A stretch of 64,000 nucleotides of DNA. Origin: Candidatus Endomicrobiellum trichonymphae. GTDB taxonomy: Bacteria; Elusimicrobiota; Endomicrobiia; Endomicrobiales; Endomicrobiaceae. The stretch spans positions 124,001-188,000 of the forward strand of contig NZ_AP017459.1 of the NCBI RefSeq assembly GCF_002355835.1, in the 5' to 3' direction. The notes under the pieces are model-generated. The model was not told the DNA's origin. It saw only the letters and a list, made by a program, of their open reading frames with translations, and ran no database searches. Shown here piece after piece: positions 44,449-53,489 of the stretch. Numbering within the stretch: the stretch's first letter is position 1; every line of letters begins with the position of its first letter. The translations under genes and the position numbers were made by a program.

Positions 44449-44583
44449 ATGAAAAAAATAATTAGTATTTATGTTTTGATGTCTTTAGTGTTGCTTTAGC
44501 GGTTGAAGATAATACAGTCCGTCTATGATATCAGGGATGAAGTTGCGAATTTGCAATCAATGTCAGTTAGAAATATTACCTAA
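44449..44583 (+). pseudogene. Broken small exported-protein gene
   Basis: ATG at 44449 opens MKKIISIYVLMSLVLL, a signal-peptide-like start, then meets a stop. In the next frame the sequence reads FSVALAVEDNTVRL. The original frame resumes as IRDEVANLQSMSVRNIT before TAA at 44581. Two frame changes would restore one short secreted protein. Family unknown. Confidence 0.4.
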
Positions 44584-44600
44584 TAAAGGTGGTTGCGTAA

Positions 44601-46382
44601 ATGGTGTGGCAGAAGGAAGATATATCTGCTTATGAAGCTTTTCTTAAAAAACACAAGATGATTCTTGTGTTTTTTATTTTTTTATTTATTTGTCTTTCTA
44701 TGCGGCTTTTTTATCTTCAGATTGTCAAGGGTAGCAGCTACCGAAAAGTTTCGGAGCAGCAAAGGATACATAATACGTACGAACGCGCTCCAAGAGGAGT
44801 AATTTATTCTGCGGACAACGCCATACTTGCGGAAAATGAATTCTCTTACGTTGCTTTATTTTATCCTTTTGAGCAGCAGTGGACTTTGTCAGACGAGAGT
44901 ATAAAGGAACTCAATAAAATTTTAGGAAGAAATATAAAATTTACTGCAGATAAAAATTGGAGATACGGCACATTTATAAAACTTGCAGATAACATTACGA
45001 TTGAAGAGATGTTTAAAATAAAAGAAAAAAAGTTGATTTTAAAAGATATTTCCGTCATAAAAAAGCCGCATAGAATTTATTATTATCCGGAAGTTGCAAG
45101 TCATATAATAGGTTATATAGGTGAAATAAGAGCTGACGAAATTGAAGAATTGTCGGAACAGGGATATAAAGTAGGAGATTATATAGGCAGAGGGGGCGTA
45201 GAACAGTCCTATGACAAGTACTTGCAGGGCAGAGACGGCGACTGGCAGACTGAAGTAAACGCAAAAGGATATAAGGTAAAGTCGTTTAAATATGTTCCGC
45301 CGGAAATCGGGGCAAGTGTTTACTTAACGGTGGATTTAAAACTCCAGAAAGTCGCTTACGATGCGTTAAAAAACAGCAGTACCGGCAGAGGAGCAGCGGT
45401 AGTGCTTGACACAAGAACCGGTGCTGTAAAAGCGTTGGTTTCGTGTCCGGGTTTTGATACAAATAGAGTTGGCACTAAAGATTTTGGGATATATTTAAAA
45501 GATAAAAAGCTGCCGCTTTTTAACAGATCGCTTCAAGCCCTTTATCCTCCGGGATCCGTATTTAAAATAATAACGTTTGTCGCAGCCGTAGAACTTCTAA
45601 ATGTTGATGCTGAAAAAACAATGCATTGTGACGGCAGTTTTGAACTTGGCGACAGGCATTATTCCTGCTGGTATAAGCCGGGCCACGGCGAAATGAATCT
45701 TATTTCCGCGACGGTGCAGTCGTGCAATATTTATTTTTATCAGTTAGGGCTAAAACTTGGTATAAAAAATCTTGAAAAATATGCAAAAAATTTTTATCTC
45801 GGACAAAAAACGGAAATAGACTTGCCTAATGAAAAAAGGGGTTTTGTTCCCAGTCCGGAGTGGAAAAAATTGAAATCAAAAGTGTCATGGCTTCAAGGCG
45901 ACACGGTTATATTTGCAATAGGTCAGGGTGCGCTTTGGGCAACGCCTCTTCAGATGGCATATATAATAGCTGCTGTTGCAAATAAGGGTGTATATTATAA
46001 ACCTTATATTGTGGATAGAGTTATAGATTTTAACGGCAATGAAGTTTATAAACATACGTTAGAATGCGCTGGGCGGACAGATGTGTCGGACAGGACATGG
46101 GATCTGTTGTATAAAGCGCTTTTGGAAGTCGTTGAAAGCGGTACGGGAAGAAGAAGCAGACTTTCCGGTATTAAAATTGCAGGTAAAACTGGAACAGCCC
46201 AAAACCCGCATGGAAAAGACCATGCTTGGTTTATTTCCTATGCGCCTGCCGATTCTCCTGAAATTGCAATAGCGGTTATTGTTGAAAATGGTGGTGGCGG
46301 CGGACTTAACGCTGTTCCCGTAGGCAGGAAAATATATGAAGCTTATTTTAATGTAGAGTCGGAAAAGGAAGAACAGCAGTGA
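44601..46382 (+). CDS. mrdA: Penicillin-binding protein 2 (elongasome transpeptidase)
   Basis: Class B PBP of 593 residues that cross-links new side-wall peptidoglycan with RodA. One N-terminal membrane segment (about residues 16-35), then the dimerisation domain with RAPRGVIYSADN and IGRGGVEQSYDKYLQG. Transpeptidase motifs: SVFK with catalytic Ser319, SCN at 374-376, and KTGT from Lys529 followed by HAWF. The stop overlaps the rodA GTG start (GTGA). Confidence 0.95.
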   Translation: MVWQKEDISAYEAFLKKHKMILVFFIFLFICLSMRLFYLQIVKGSSYRKVSEQQRIHNTYERAPRGVIYSADNAILAENEFSYVALFYPFEQQWTLSDESIKELNKILGRNIKFTADKNWRYGTFIKLADNITIEEMFKIKEKKLILKDISVIKKPHRIYYYPEVASHIIGYIGEIRADEIEELSEQGYKVGDYIGRGGVEQSYDKYLQGRDGDWQTEVNAKGYKVKSFKYVPPEIGASVYLTVDLKLQKVAYDALKNSSTGRGAAVVLDTRTGAVKALVSCPGFDTNRVGTKDFGIYLKDKKLPLFNRSLQALYPPGSVFKIITFVAAVELLNVDAEKTMHCDGSFELGDRHYSCWYKPGHGEMNLISATVQSCNIYFYQLGLKLGIKNLEKYAKNFYLGQKTEIDLPNEKRGFVPSPEWKKLKSKVSWLQGDTVIFAIGQGALWATPLQMAYIIAAVANKGVYYKPYIVDRVIDFNGNEVYKHTLECAGRTDVSDRTWDLLYKALLEVVESGTGRRSRLSGIKIAGKTGTAQNPHGKDHAWFISYAPADSPEIAIAVIVENGGGGGLNAVPVGRKIYEAYFNVESEKEEQQ

Positions 46383-47725
46383 TTGATAAAAAACAGTTTT
46401 TTCAGCATCTTATTTCAGATATAGATTGGCGGCTTATTTCTGTGCTTTTGATTTTAATGTTGATAAGTTTTATTGCAATATATTCTGCAGGCGTTAATTA
46501 CAGAATTTCGTTTAAGTATCTTTCAGTTCAGATTTTAGCGTTTGGAATAGGTTTTATATGGCTTTTTCTTTTTGCGAGTTTTAATTACCAGCATTATAGG
46601 CGTTTTGATAAGTTTATTTATATTTCGTCTCTTGCTCTTTTGGTTTCTGTTTTGATTTTTGGTTCAGTAAAAAGGGGGACGAGAGGCTGGTTTGATTTCG
46701 GATTTATATCTTTTCAGCCTGTAGAAATTGCAAAAGTAATGTTTATTTTGGCACTTGCTTCTTTCCTTGATAAGAGAGCAGAAGAATCGAGAAAAATATC
46801 TTTTTTAATTTACGCATTTACAATACTTGCGGGTCATTTGGTGCTTATAGTGATGCAGCCTGATTTTTCTTCCACACTTTCTTATTTTCCTGTCACTTTA
46901 GTTCTTCTTTTTATGGCAGGCGTTAACCCTTTTTATCTGCTTTGCAGCACTGTTTTAGGAAGTCTAGCCGCAGGCATACCTCTTTTAGAGACATTTCTGG
47001 ATATGCCTCTGAAATCTTTAGGAAGCGAAACATTTTTAACGAGTTTGGGAGTTTCTTTAAAGACTGGCTGGACCGGCATTTATATTATTGCGGCAGTATT
47101 GTTTCTGATAGCGGGCGGATGGTATTTACTGTGGAAGTTTCGGGTTAAAATTCCTATTATTTATCCGGCTGTTTTGTGTGGCGCGATACTGATTGGTTGT
47201 GCGGCTTCTATACCTGTGGAAAAGTCGTTAAAAGACTATCAAAGGAAAAGACTTGTGGTGTTTTTAAATCCCAAGGTTGATCCGCGTGGAGCGGGTTACA
47301 ATATAATACAGTCTAAAATAGCCATAGGTTCAGGCAGATTTACGGGAAAGGGGTTTAAAAGAGGAACGCAAACTCAGCTGGGCTTTTTACCGGAGCAGCA
47401 TACGGATTTTATTTTCTCGGTTATTGGCGAAGAAGGCGGTTGGATTATATCGCAGCTTACTCTCTTTTTATATATATTTTTTATTTGGCGGGCTCTTGTT
47501 ATAGCAAAGGAAGCTCGTGACAGATACGGATCTCTTGTTGCGGTGGGATTTGCCGCGATGTTTACGTTTTATGCAGTGATCAACATAGGCATGGTTATGG
47601 GTATAATGCCTGTAACGGGTATGCCTCTGCTTCTTCTCTCTTACGGCGGTTCATCAATTTTTTCATCACTGTGTGCTGTTGGTATTTTGTGCTCTATTCA
47701 CATAAGGAGACATATCTATTATTGA
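46379..47725 (+). CDS. rodA: Peptidoglycan glycosyltransferase RodA (GTG start)
   Basis: SEDS-family polymerase of 448 residues with about ten membrane segments, somewhat longer than usual (about 370-420). Family motifs: KRGTRGWFDFGFISFQPVEIAK in the N-terminal half, KVDPRGAGYNIIQSKIAIGSG including the essential Asp region, GFLPEQHTDFIFSVIGEEGG and the C-terminal PVTGMPLLLLSYGGSS. The GTG start overlaps the mrdA stop, so the pair is translationally coupled. Confidence 0.95.
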   Translation: MIDKKQFFQHLISDIDWRLISVLLILMLISFIAIYSAGVNYRISFKYLSVQILAFGIGFIWLFLFASFNYQHYRRFDKFIYISSLALLVSVLIFGSVKRGTRGWFDFGFISFQPVEIAKVMFILALASFLDKRAEESRKISFLIYAFTILAGHLVLIVMQPDFSSTLSYFPVTLVLLFMAGVNPFYLLCSTVLGSLAAGIPLLETFLDMPLKSLGSETFLTSLGVSLKTGWTGIYIIAAVLFLIAGGWYLLWKFRVKIPIIYPAVLCGAILIGCAASIPVEKSLKDYQRKRLVVFLNPKVDPRGAGYNIIQSKIAIGSGRFTGKGFKRGTQTQLGFLPEQHTDFIFSVIGEEGGWIISQLTLFLYIFFIWRALVIAKEARDRYGSLVAVGFAAMFTFYAVINIGMVMGIMPVTGMPLLLLSYGGSSIFSSLCAVGILCSIHIRRHIYY

Positions 47726-47841
47726 TGTTTTTTCTTAGCTCTTTTCTCAAAATATGTGCCGTTTGTAGATAGGTTTGCAAAAATATAGTAAAAAATATAA
47801 AATTACTAATACAGTTAAAATACTAAAAGGAGAAATAAAAA

Positions 47842-48003
47842 ATGAAAAAACTGGTGTTATTTGTAGCATTAGCGGCAGTATTTGTTTTATCATTTGTATC
47901 TTGTAGTGGCAGTAAGTCAGAAGATACTTCAGCAGAAAATGGCAATGTTGAAAGCGGTGTTCAAGAGCCTGGTGGCAGTAATGCAGATGTGCTGCAGCAG
48001 TAA
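47842..48003 (+). CDS. Small lipoprotein
   Basis: A 53-residue protein: positively charged start MKKL, a hydrophobic segment VLFVALAAVFVLSF, and a lipobox ending FVSC (Cys at residue 21), then a short Ser/Glu/Gly-rich tail of low complexity. RBS AAAGGAG lies upstream. It would be lipid-anchored to a membrane. No family recognised; it may be an envelope entericidin-like peptide or a remnant. It does not obviously belong to the rod operon. Confidence 0.65.
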   Translation: MKKLVLFVALAAVFVLSFVSCSGSKSEDTSAENGNVESGVQEPGGSNADVLQQ

Positions 48004-48238
48004 GGGTATAAGATTATCATAGATGAATGTATCATCAGAAGCAGCTGCAAGACTAGTTTATCGGCTTTTCTTGTAATATCTATACATTTTATTTCTTTCT
48101 CTGATAACTTGACAGAGATATTGCCTTTAAAAGATGAGATTGTTTTTATGTAAGGGTACTTTTAGGTGTAAATTACATCGAAATGAAACGTAGGTAAACG
48201 CTGAAGTTCTGTGAGAAGTTGTTTACGTCTCAAATAAA
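48004..48238. other. Spacer after the lipoprotein gene
   Basis: About 235 bases with no gene. It leads into the hairpin at 48239-48279, which would end transcription of the lipoprotein gene. From 48280 to about 48495 the DNA is likewise empty. Confidence 0.5.
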
Positions 48239-48279
48239 AAATAAAGAGACTGTCTGTTTGACAGACAGTCTCTTTATTT
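48239..48279 (+). terminator. Perfect 19-bp hairpin, probable bidirectional terminator
   Basis: Arms 48239-48257 and 48261-48279 are exact inverted copies (core GAGACTGTCTGT / ACAGACAGTCTC) around the 3-base loop TTG. Both outer ends are A/T rich, so it could act on either strand. Confidence 0.8.
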
Positions 48280-48513
48280 ATGCTGTAGTATTTTATAGCT
48301 TAAAAAGTGATGGAAATTCTTATTCCATTTAACTAAAGCTGATAATTTTCTGTCTTGATTTCTAAAATACTAGATAACTGGAGCTATAGAGACGTAGTCA
48401 TTTACCGCAAAGTTATAATACAATTCTAATTCTATTTGTATTTCGTTGCTATTTTTGTAAGTTTTTAATAGTATACATCTATCCGACTGCAAAACCTGTT
48501 ACATCATTTATTC

Positions 48514-48702
48514 TTGACCATTTTAAGCCTTTTATCTGAGCGTCGATATTCCATAAAAGAAATGGAAGATCTATTTGCCGCAATTAAATCTGCAAAAGAA
48601 ATTAGAAAAAACAATAGAGGAAATTTAAAAGTCCCAAAGGAATTTAATATAAATATAGTAGCGGATAAAACTTTTGTGGTAAAAAATGGAGGTTGTTGTT
48701 AA
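48514..48702 (+). CDS. Unrecognised ORF, possibly the C-terminal fragment of a lost gene
   Basis: 62 codons from a TTG, ending LKVPKEFNINIVADKTFVVKNGGCC-like sequence with a Gly-Gly-Cys-Cys terminus; the N-terminal part MTILSLLSERRYSIKEME looks like mid-protein helix. The frame is open upstream as far as a stop near 48474. There is no convincing RBS. The patterned, coding-like sequence suggests a truncated gene rather than chance. Family not recognised. Confidence 0.35.
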   Translation: MTILSLLSERRYSIKEMEDLFAAIKSAKEIRKNNRGNLKVPKEFNINIVADKTFVVKNGGCC

Positions 48703-48717
48703 GTGTAGCGGGCTATA

Positions 48718-48746
48718 TTGACATTGAAATTGTTTTTTTATAACAT
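48718..48746 (+). promoter_or_regulatory. Promoter of the trp operon
   Basis: Perfect TTGACA at 48718-48723, 17-base spacer, TAACAT at 48741-48746. Transcription would start near 48753, just before the T-box leader. Confidence 0.6.
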
Positions 48747-48752
48747 AATTAA

Positions 48753-49041
48753 AATGGTTTTATTTGCTTGCTTGAAGTCGTTGATGTGGAAATAGCGGTA
48801 ATTGTGCAGTTACAGAGAGCGGGCGCAGCTGAGATCCTCGTACGATGCAGATTATCAAATGGACCATGAATGACGCGGCCAAAAGGATTACGGTTTATGA
48901 CTCTATCCGGCTGTAATATCCCTAGTATTCCGCGACGCATAGCAGTCGTTATTTGCGATGTGGGTATCAGCGCTCTTAAAAAGTTCGGATTTGGTTTTTG
49001 CTATTCCCGTAAATCAAGGTGGTACCGCGGATAATTTTATA
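48753..49041 (+). ncRNA. T-box riboswitch (tRNA-sensing leader) of trpE
   Basis: The signature AAGGTGGTACCGCGG lies at 49016-49030, a near match to the T-box consensus AGGGTGGNACCGCG. Upstream is the AGAGAGC...GCTGAGA pattern of Stem I (about 48814-48834). TGG followed by ACC at 48860-48865 fits a Trp specifier codon. A further stem (GGATTACGG with CTGTAATATCC) is at about 48885-48921. Uncharged tRNA-Trp would pair at the specifier and at TGGT and favour the antiterminator. TGGT would pair with A73, or by wobble with G73. Boundaries are approximate. Confidence 0.85.
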
Positions 49042-49090
49042 CGTCCGTCCTTGACATATATTTTTATGTCATGGACAGGCGTTTTTTTTT
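49042..49090 (+). terminator. T-box-controlled terminator before trpE
   Basis: Arms 49042-49058 and 49065-49081 pair over about 17 positions with two mismatches, around a 6-base loop, and run into nine T (49082-49090). The 5' arm contains GTCCTT, which can instead pair with AAGG of the T-box to form the antiterminator. Confidence 0.85.
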
Positions 49091-49110
49091 ACTTTACATA
49101 GGAGAGAAAA

Positions 49111-50586
49111 ATGATTAGACCTTCGTTTGAAGAGGCGAAAAAGTTTTTTGAGGATTGCACTATAGTTCCAGTATGTACAGAAATTTTTGCGGATATCAGA
49201 ACGTCTGTTGAAATCCTCAAAATTTTTACGTCGGCAAATAAAAAATGTTATCTGCTTGAAAGCGTCGAGAGTTTTGCTTTCGGAGAGACTTGGGGAAGAT
49301 ATTCTTTTCTTGGCTGCGACCCGAAATTTACCGTCAGATGCAACAATAATAAAATTTTTATAGACAACGGCGCAAAGAAAGAAATAACAACGGATAACCC
49401 TGTAAAAATATTGAGAGATATCATTTCGGAATATAAAAGTCCTAAGATAGAGTATATGCCTCCGTTTACGGGTGGATTAGCGGGATACTTTTCTTACGAT
49501 TTTGTTAAGTACGGTAAGAAATCTTTAAATCTTTCAAATTTAAATGACGAAAATTTTGATGATTTTTATCTTATGCTCTTTGATACGATTATAGCTTTTG
49601 ATCATTTAAAACAAAAAATTTTTATTGTAGTAAACGTTCCCGTGAGAGATTTTGAAAAGAATTTTATAAAAGCGGAAGAAAAACTCAAGAAAATGGAATA
49701 TCTTATAAGGAACGGCGTGGCAAAAAAAGAGCAAAAGTCAGAACTTAAGTCGGACTTCAAAATGCTTCATGATAAAAAAGAGTTTATTAATATGGTTGAA
49801 AAAGTGAAAGGACATATACGCGAAGGCGATATTTTTCAGGCTGTGATATCAAACAGAGCTGAGGCGGATTTCAGTGGCAGTCTTATACAGACATACAGAG
49901 TTTTAAGAACTACAAATCCGTCGCCGTATATGTTTTATTTCAATTTCGGAGATATTGAGATTGCTGGTGCTTCGCCTGAGACGCTTGTTACTTTAAAAAA
50001 TAAAAAAATAACAAATTATGCTCTAGCTGGAACGTGCAGACGCGGAGCGAACGCCGCCGAAGACGAATTTCTTATTTCGCAGCTTTTAAACGACGAAAAA
50101 GAACTTTCGGAACATAATATGCTTGTGGATTTAGGAAGAAATGATTTAGGCAAAGTCAGCGAGTTCGGTTCTGTAAAGGTAACGGAATATATGAAAATTT
50201 TGAAATTTTCGCATGTAAGTCACATAGCGTCGGTACTAAGTTCAACTATAGAGGACGGTTATGATCATCTCGACGCTTTGTCAGCGGTTCTTCCAGCGGG
50301 AACTTTATCCGGCGCTCCCAAAAAGAGAGCCTGCGAGATTATAAACGATTTGGAGAAACATAAACGCGGGACTTACGGCGGTGCGATAGGGTACATAGAT
50401 TTTACAGGAAATATGGATATGTGTATTGCAATAAGAATGGTAAAACTGCAAAACGGGAAAGTTTATGTTCAGTCCGGTGCTGGTGTTGTTGCAGACAGCG
50501 ATCCGGAAAAAGAATATAACGAGTGTAGTCAAAAAGCGCGTGCAGTTATTAATGCGCTTCAAATTGCACAGGAGGAGAAAATATGA
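49111..50586 (+). CDS. trpE: Anthranilate synthase component I
   Basis: Converts chorismate to anthranilate with ammonia from TrpG; 491 residues. The N-terminal LLES motif (YLLESVESF) is the tryptophan feedback site. The catalytic half has GDIFQAVISNRAEADF, SPSPYMFY-like NPSPYMFYFNFGDIEIAGASPE, ALAGTCRRGANAAEDE, HNMLVDLGRNDLGKV and GAPKKRACEII. RBS AGGAGAG precedes the start. First gene after the T-box; its stop overlaps trpG (ATGA). Confidence 0.97.
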   Translation: MIRPSFEEAKKFFEDCTIVPVCTEIFADIRTSVEILKIFTSANKKCYLLESVESFAFGETWGRYSFLGCDPKFTVRCNNNKIFIDNGAKKEITTDNPVKILRDIISEYKSPKIEYMPPFTGGLAGYFSYDFVKYGKKSLNLSNLNDENFDDFYLMLFDTIIAFDHLKQKIFIVVNVPVRDFEKNFIKAEEKLKKMEYLIRNGVAKKEQKSELKSDFKMLHDKKEFINMVEKVKGHIREGDIFQAVISNRAEADFSGSLIQTYRVLRTTNPSPYMFYFNFGDIEIAGASPETLVTLKNKKITNYALAGTCRRGANAAEDEFLISQLLNDEKELSEHNMLVDLGRNDLGKVSEFGSVKVTEYMKILKFSHVSHIASVLSSTIEDGYDHLDALSAVLPAGTLSGAPKKRACEIINDLEKHKRGTYGGAIGYIDFTGNMDMCIAIRMVKLQNGKVYVQSGAGVVADSDPEKEYNECSQKARAVINALQIAQEEKI

Positions 50587-51161
50587 TTTTGATTATAGAT
50601 AATTACGACAGTTTTTCTTATAACCTTTACCAGTATGTCGGAACTATAAATAAGGACGTAAAAGTTATAAAAAATGATGAAATGACGGTTAAAGAGATAG
50701 AGGAATTAAATGCGACAAATTTAATTATTTCGCCGGGTCCGGGAAGACCGGATGCCGCGGGAGTATGTGAAGAAACGATAAAATATTTTAAAGGGAAAAT
50801 ACCGATACTGGGAGTTTGTCTGGGACATCAGGCGATATGTGAGGTGTTTGGAGCAAAGATTACGTATGCAAAAACGTTAAAGCACGGCAAAACCAGCGAT
50901 ATACATATTGCTAACGGCAGCCCTGTTTTTAAAGGACTTTCTCCTGTTCTTAGAGCCGCAAGGTATCATTCCCTAATTGCAGACAGAGCGACTATTCCCG
51001 ATGAGCTGCTTGTGATAGCCGAAGATGAAGAATCGCAGGTAATGGGCGTAAAACATCAGGACTGCGATCTTTACGGACTGCAGTTTCACCCGGAGTCGGT
51101 GCTTACAAAAAATGGAATGACGATAATTGAAAACTTTCTCAGTTTGAGGGGGACAAGATGA
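50583..51161 (+). CDS. trpG: Anthranilate synthase component II (glutamine amidotransferase)
   Basis: Class I glutaminase of 192 residues that supplies ammonia to TrpE. The triad is visible: nucleophile Cys in LGVCLGHQAI, and His and Glu in GLQFHPESVL. The oxyanion segment is SPGPGRPDAAG. It overlaps trpE by four bases and trpD by four bases, so the three are coupled. In some bacteria the same protein also serves p-aminobenzoate synthesis. Confidence 0.96.
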   Translation: MILIIDNYDSFSYNLYQYVGTINKDVKVIKNDEMTVKEIEELNATNLIISPGPGRPDAAGVCEETIKYFKGKIPILGVCLGHQAICEVFGAKITYAKTLKHGKTSDIHIANGSPVFKGLSPVLRAARYHSLIADRATIPDELLVIAEDEESQVMGVKHQDCDLYGLQFHPESVLTKNGMTIIENFLSLRGTR

Positions 51162-52168
51162 TACGGGAAGCTATTTATGAAATCGTAAACAGGAATAATC
51201 TTACAATAGATAAAACAAAAGAAGTAATGAATCGGATAATGGACGGCGGAGCTACCGATGCGCAGATTGCGTCTTTTCTTACGTCATTGAGACTTAAAGG
51301 CGAGACTATTGAAGAGATAACGGCTTGCGCAATGGTTATGAGGGAAAAATGTCAGAAATTAAATCCCGAATTTGACGTGCTTGATATTGTGGGAACAGGC
51401 GGCGATGAACTTGCGACGTTTAACATTTCAACAATATCGTCTTTTATCATTGCGGCGGCTGGCGTGCCGGTTGCAAAACATGGCAACAGAAGCGTATCGA
51501 GCAAATGCGGAAGCGCGGATTTGCTTGAAGTTTTAGGAGTAAATATAATGCTTAGCCCGCAGCAGTGCGAAGCGATATTAAAAAAAGTCGGAATGTGCTT
51601 TTTAATGGCGCAGACATTTCATTCGTCAATGAAATATGTGGCTAAAGTGAGAAAAGAGCTTGGTATAAGAACGATATTTAATATTTTAGGACCTCTTGCA
51701 AATCCGGCGAAAGCAAGTTATGAGCTTATCGGCGTTTACGATGAAAATCTTGTGGAGCCTATAGCGAGTGTACTTGTAAATCTAGGTGTAAAAAGAGCGA
51801 TGGTAGTACACGGGCATGACGGACTTGACGAAATAACATTGTCTGACACTACGACTATTTGCGAAGTAAATCGCGGCAGATTAAACAGTTTCTTTATTAC
51901 GCCGGAACAGTTTGGATTAAAAAGATGCAGCTTATCTGAATTGATAGGCGGAACGCCTCAGGAAAACAGAGAAATAGCGTTAAATATTTTAAACGGCGAG
52001 CAGGGAGCTAAAAGAGATACCGTTGTTTTAAATTCCGCTGTGTGCTTATATATGTTTTATGATAATATGACGCTTAAGCAGTGTTTGAGAATGGCTCAGG
52101 ATATGATTGACAGTAAAAAAGCGTTAAATAAACTTGACGAGTTTATAAAGGCGTCGCATGAGACTTAA
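51158..52168 (+). CDS. trpD: Anthranilate phosphoribosyltransferase
   Basis: Joins anthranilate to phosphoribosyl pyrophosphate; 336 residues. DIVGTGGDELATFNIST carries the PRPP loop, KHGNRSVSSKCGSADLLE the anthranilate site, and FNILGPLANPA with VHGHDGLDEI are further family marks. No fused amidotransferase domain, since trpG is separate. The 331-base spacer after it breaks an otherwise compact gene run. Confidence 0.97.
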   Translation: MIREAIYEIVNRNNLTIDKTKEVMNRIMDGGATDAQIASFLTSLRLKGETIEEITACAMVMREKCQKLNPEFDVLDIVGTGGDELATFNISTISSFIIAAAGVPVAKHGNRSVSSKCGSADLLEVLGVNIMLSPQQCEAILKKVGMCFLMAQTFHSSMKYVAKVRKELGIRTIFNILGPLANPAKASYELIGVYDENLVEPIASVLVNLGVKRAMVVHGHDGLDEITLSDTTTICEVNRGRLNSFFITPEQFGLKRCSLSELIGGTPQENREIALNILNGEQGAKRDTVVLNSAVCLYMFYDNMTLKQCLRMAQDMIDSKKALNKLDEFIKASHET

Positions 52169-52499
52169 AGGAAAAGGAATGTGCTTGATAGCGGTTTGTC
52201 TTGCTTGTCCGTTTGAGAGATGTTGTCCGGTCGGTGTAATTCGGACGAACGGAGCACAGTCAAAGGCAGCGGGATTTAATCGTTGCGGAGTGTGATTCTC
52301 TTATTTCTTTTTCCTCATATCGTGGAGTGAATTGAGGTAAAGGTCGGAAAGTGCAGGTAATCAAAGATTAAAAGCTGAAGGTCAAGGGATATAAAGAAAT
52401 TGATGATAAGTTGTCGTTTTTCCATTGTCCTGAAAAGCATAAAATGTTTGAACGTGAGATTTATTTTTGTAAAAGTGTTAATGAGGTATAATAATAAAA
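52169..52499. other. trpD-trpC spacer of 331 bases
   Basis: No gene recognised. It holds GTCCG/CGGAC as a small stem near 52225-52248, followed by GACGAACGGA, like the rpsM-rpsK spacer. No clear terminator is seen, so the operon could read through. Confidence 0.5.
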
Positions 52500-53276
52500 A
52501 TGATATTGGATAAAATTGTCGCGGCAACAAAAGTAAGAGTGGAAAAAGCAAAACTTCAAAAATCTTTTAAAACAGCGAAAAGAGAAGCCTTATTAAATAA
52601 AAAAAAGAATTTTGTTTCTTTTAAAAAAGCATTATCAAAAGCGGGAATAAATTTTATCTGCGAAGTTAAAAAGGCATCGCCGTCAAAAGGATTGATTTCA
52701 ACTGACTTTAAATATAAAGAAATTGCTCTGGAATATGAAAAAACTGGAGCCGCCGCGATTTCCGTTCTCACTGAACCGAATTTTTTTCTTGGCAGCATAA
52801 GGTATTTGCAGGAGATAAAAAGTATTGTTAAAATACCTGTTTTGCGCAAAGATTTTATAATAGATTCTTACCAAATATATGAATCGAGAGTCATCGGCGC
52901 GGATGCAGTTCTTTTAATATGTGCTGTTTTATCATACGATGTTTTAAAGGAATTTTTGGAGACGGCGCAGGGACTCGGTATGTCTTGTCTTGTTGAAGCT
53001 CACAATGAGGAAGAAATTGAGACAGCGTTGAAAGCCGGTGCGGAGATAATAGGCGTAAATAACAGGAATCTTAGAACTTTTGAAGTTGATTTTGGCAACA
53101 GTATGAAACTCCGCAGACTTGTGCCGGTCGATAAAATTTTTGTTTCAGAAAGTGGAATTAAAACGAAAAAACATATAGATATTCTTAAAGCAAATGATGT
53201 CAATGCGGTTTTGATAGGCGAAGAACTTATGAAAAGCGGAAATATTGCGGAACGTCTTAGAGAATTGAAAGACTGA
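52500..53276 (+). CDS. trpC: Indole-3-glycerol phosphate synthase
   Basis: TIM-barrel enzyme of 258 residues that closes the indole ring. CEVKKASPSKGLI has the substrate-binding and catalytic Lys, PVLRKDFIIDSYQIYESRVIGADAVLLI the second Lys region, CLVEAHNEEE the catalytic Glu, and GVNNRNLRTFEVD plus FVSESGIKT the phosphate site. It is not fused to TrpF, unlike in E. coli. Confidence 0.97.
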   Translation: MILDKIVAATKVRVEKAKLQKSFKTAKREALLNKKKNFVSFKKALSKAGINFICEVKKASPSKGLISTDFKYKEIALEYEKTGAAAISVLTEPNFFLGSIRYLQEIKSIVKIPVLRKDFIIDSYQIYESRVIGADAVLLICAVLSYDVLKEFLETAQGLGMSCLVEAHNEEEIETALKAGAEIIGVNNRNLRTFEVDFGNSMKLRRLVPVDKIFVSESGIKTKKHIDILKANDVNAVLIGEELMKSGNIAERLRELKD

Positions 53277-53489
53277 AAAAGAACTGACTGCCGTCTGTCG
53301 CCGGGTCTGATAAATCTATCGGTGTGGGGATGGGTAGAAAATAATAAACGGTTTCTGCCTGACATTTGAGACAATAGCGGGTCTTTTCGCAGTTTTTGCG
53401 GCAAGACTTGCCGGTTTGATTTGATACAAGACGACGAAGGCCGGGACGTCAGGTTTTAAGTGATAAAAATCAGCGGAGAATTGCAGTTA

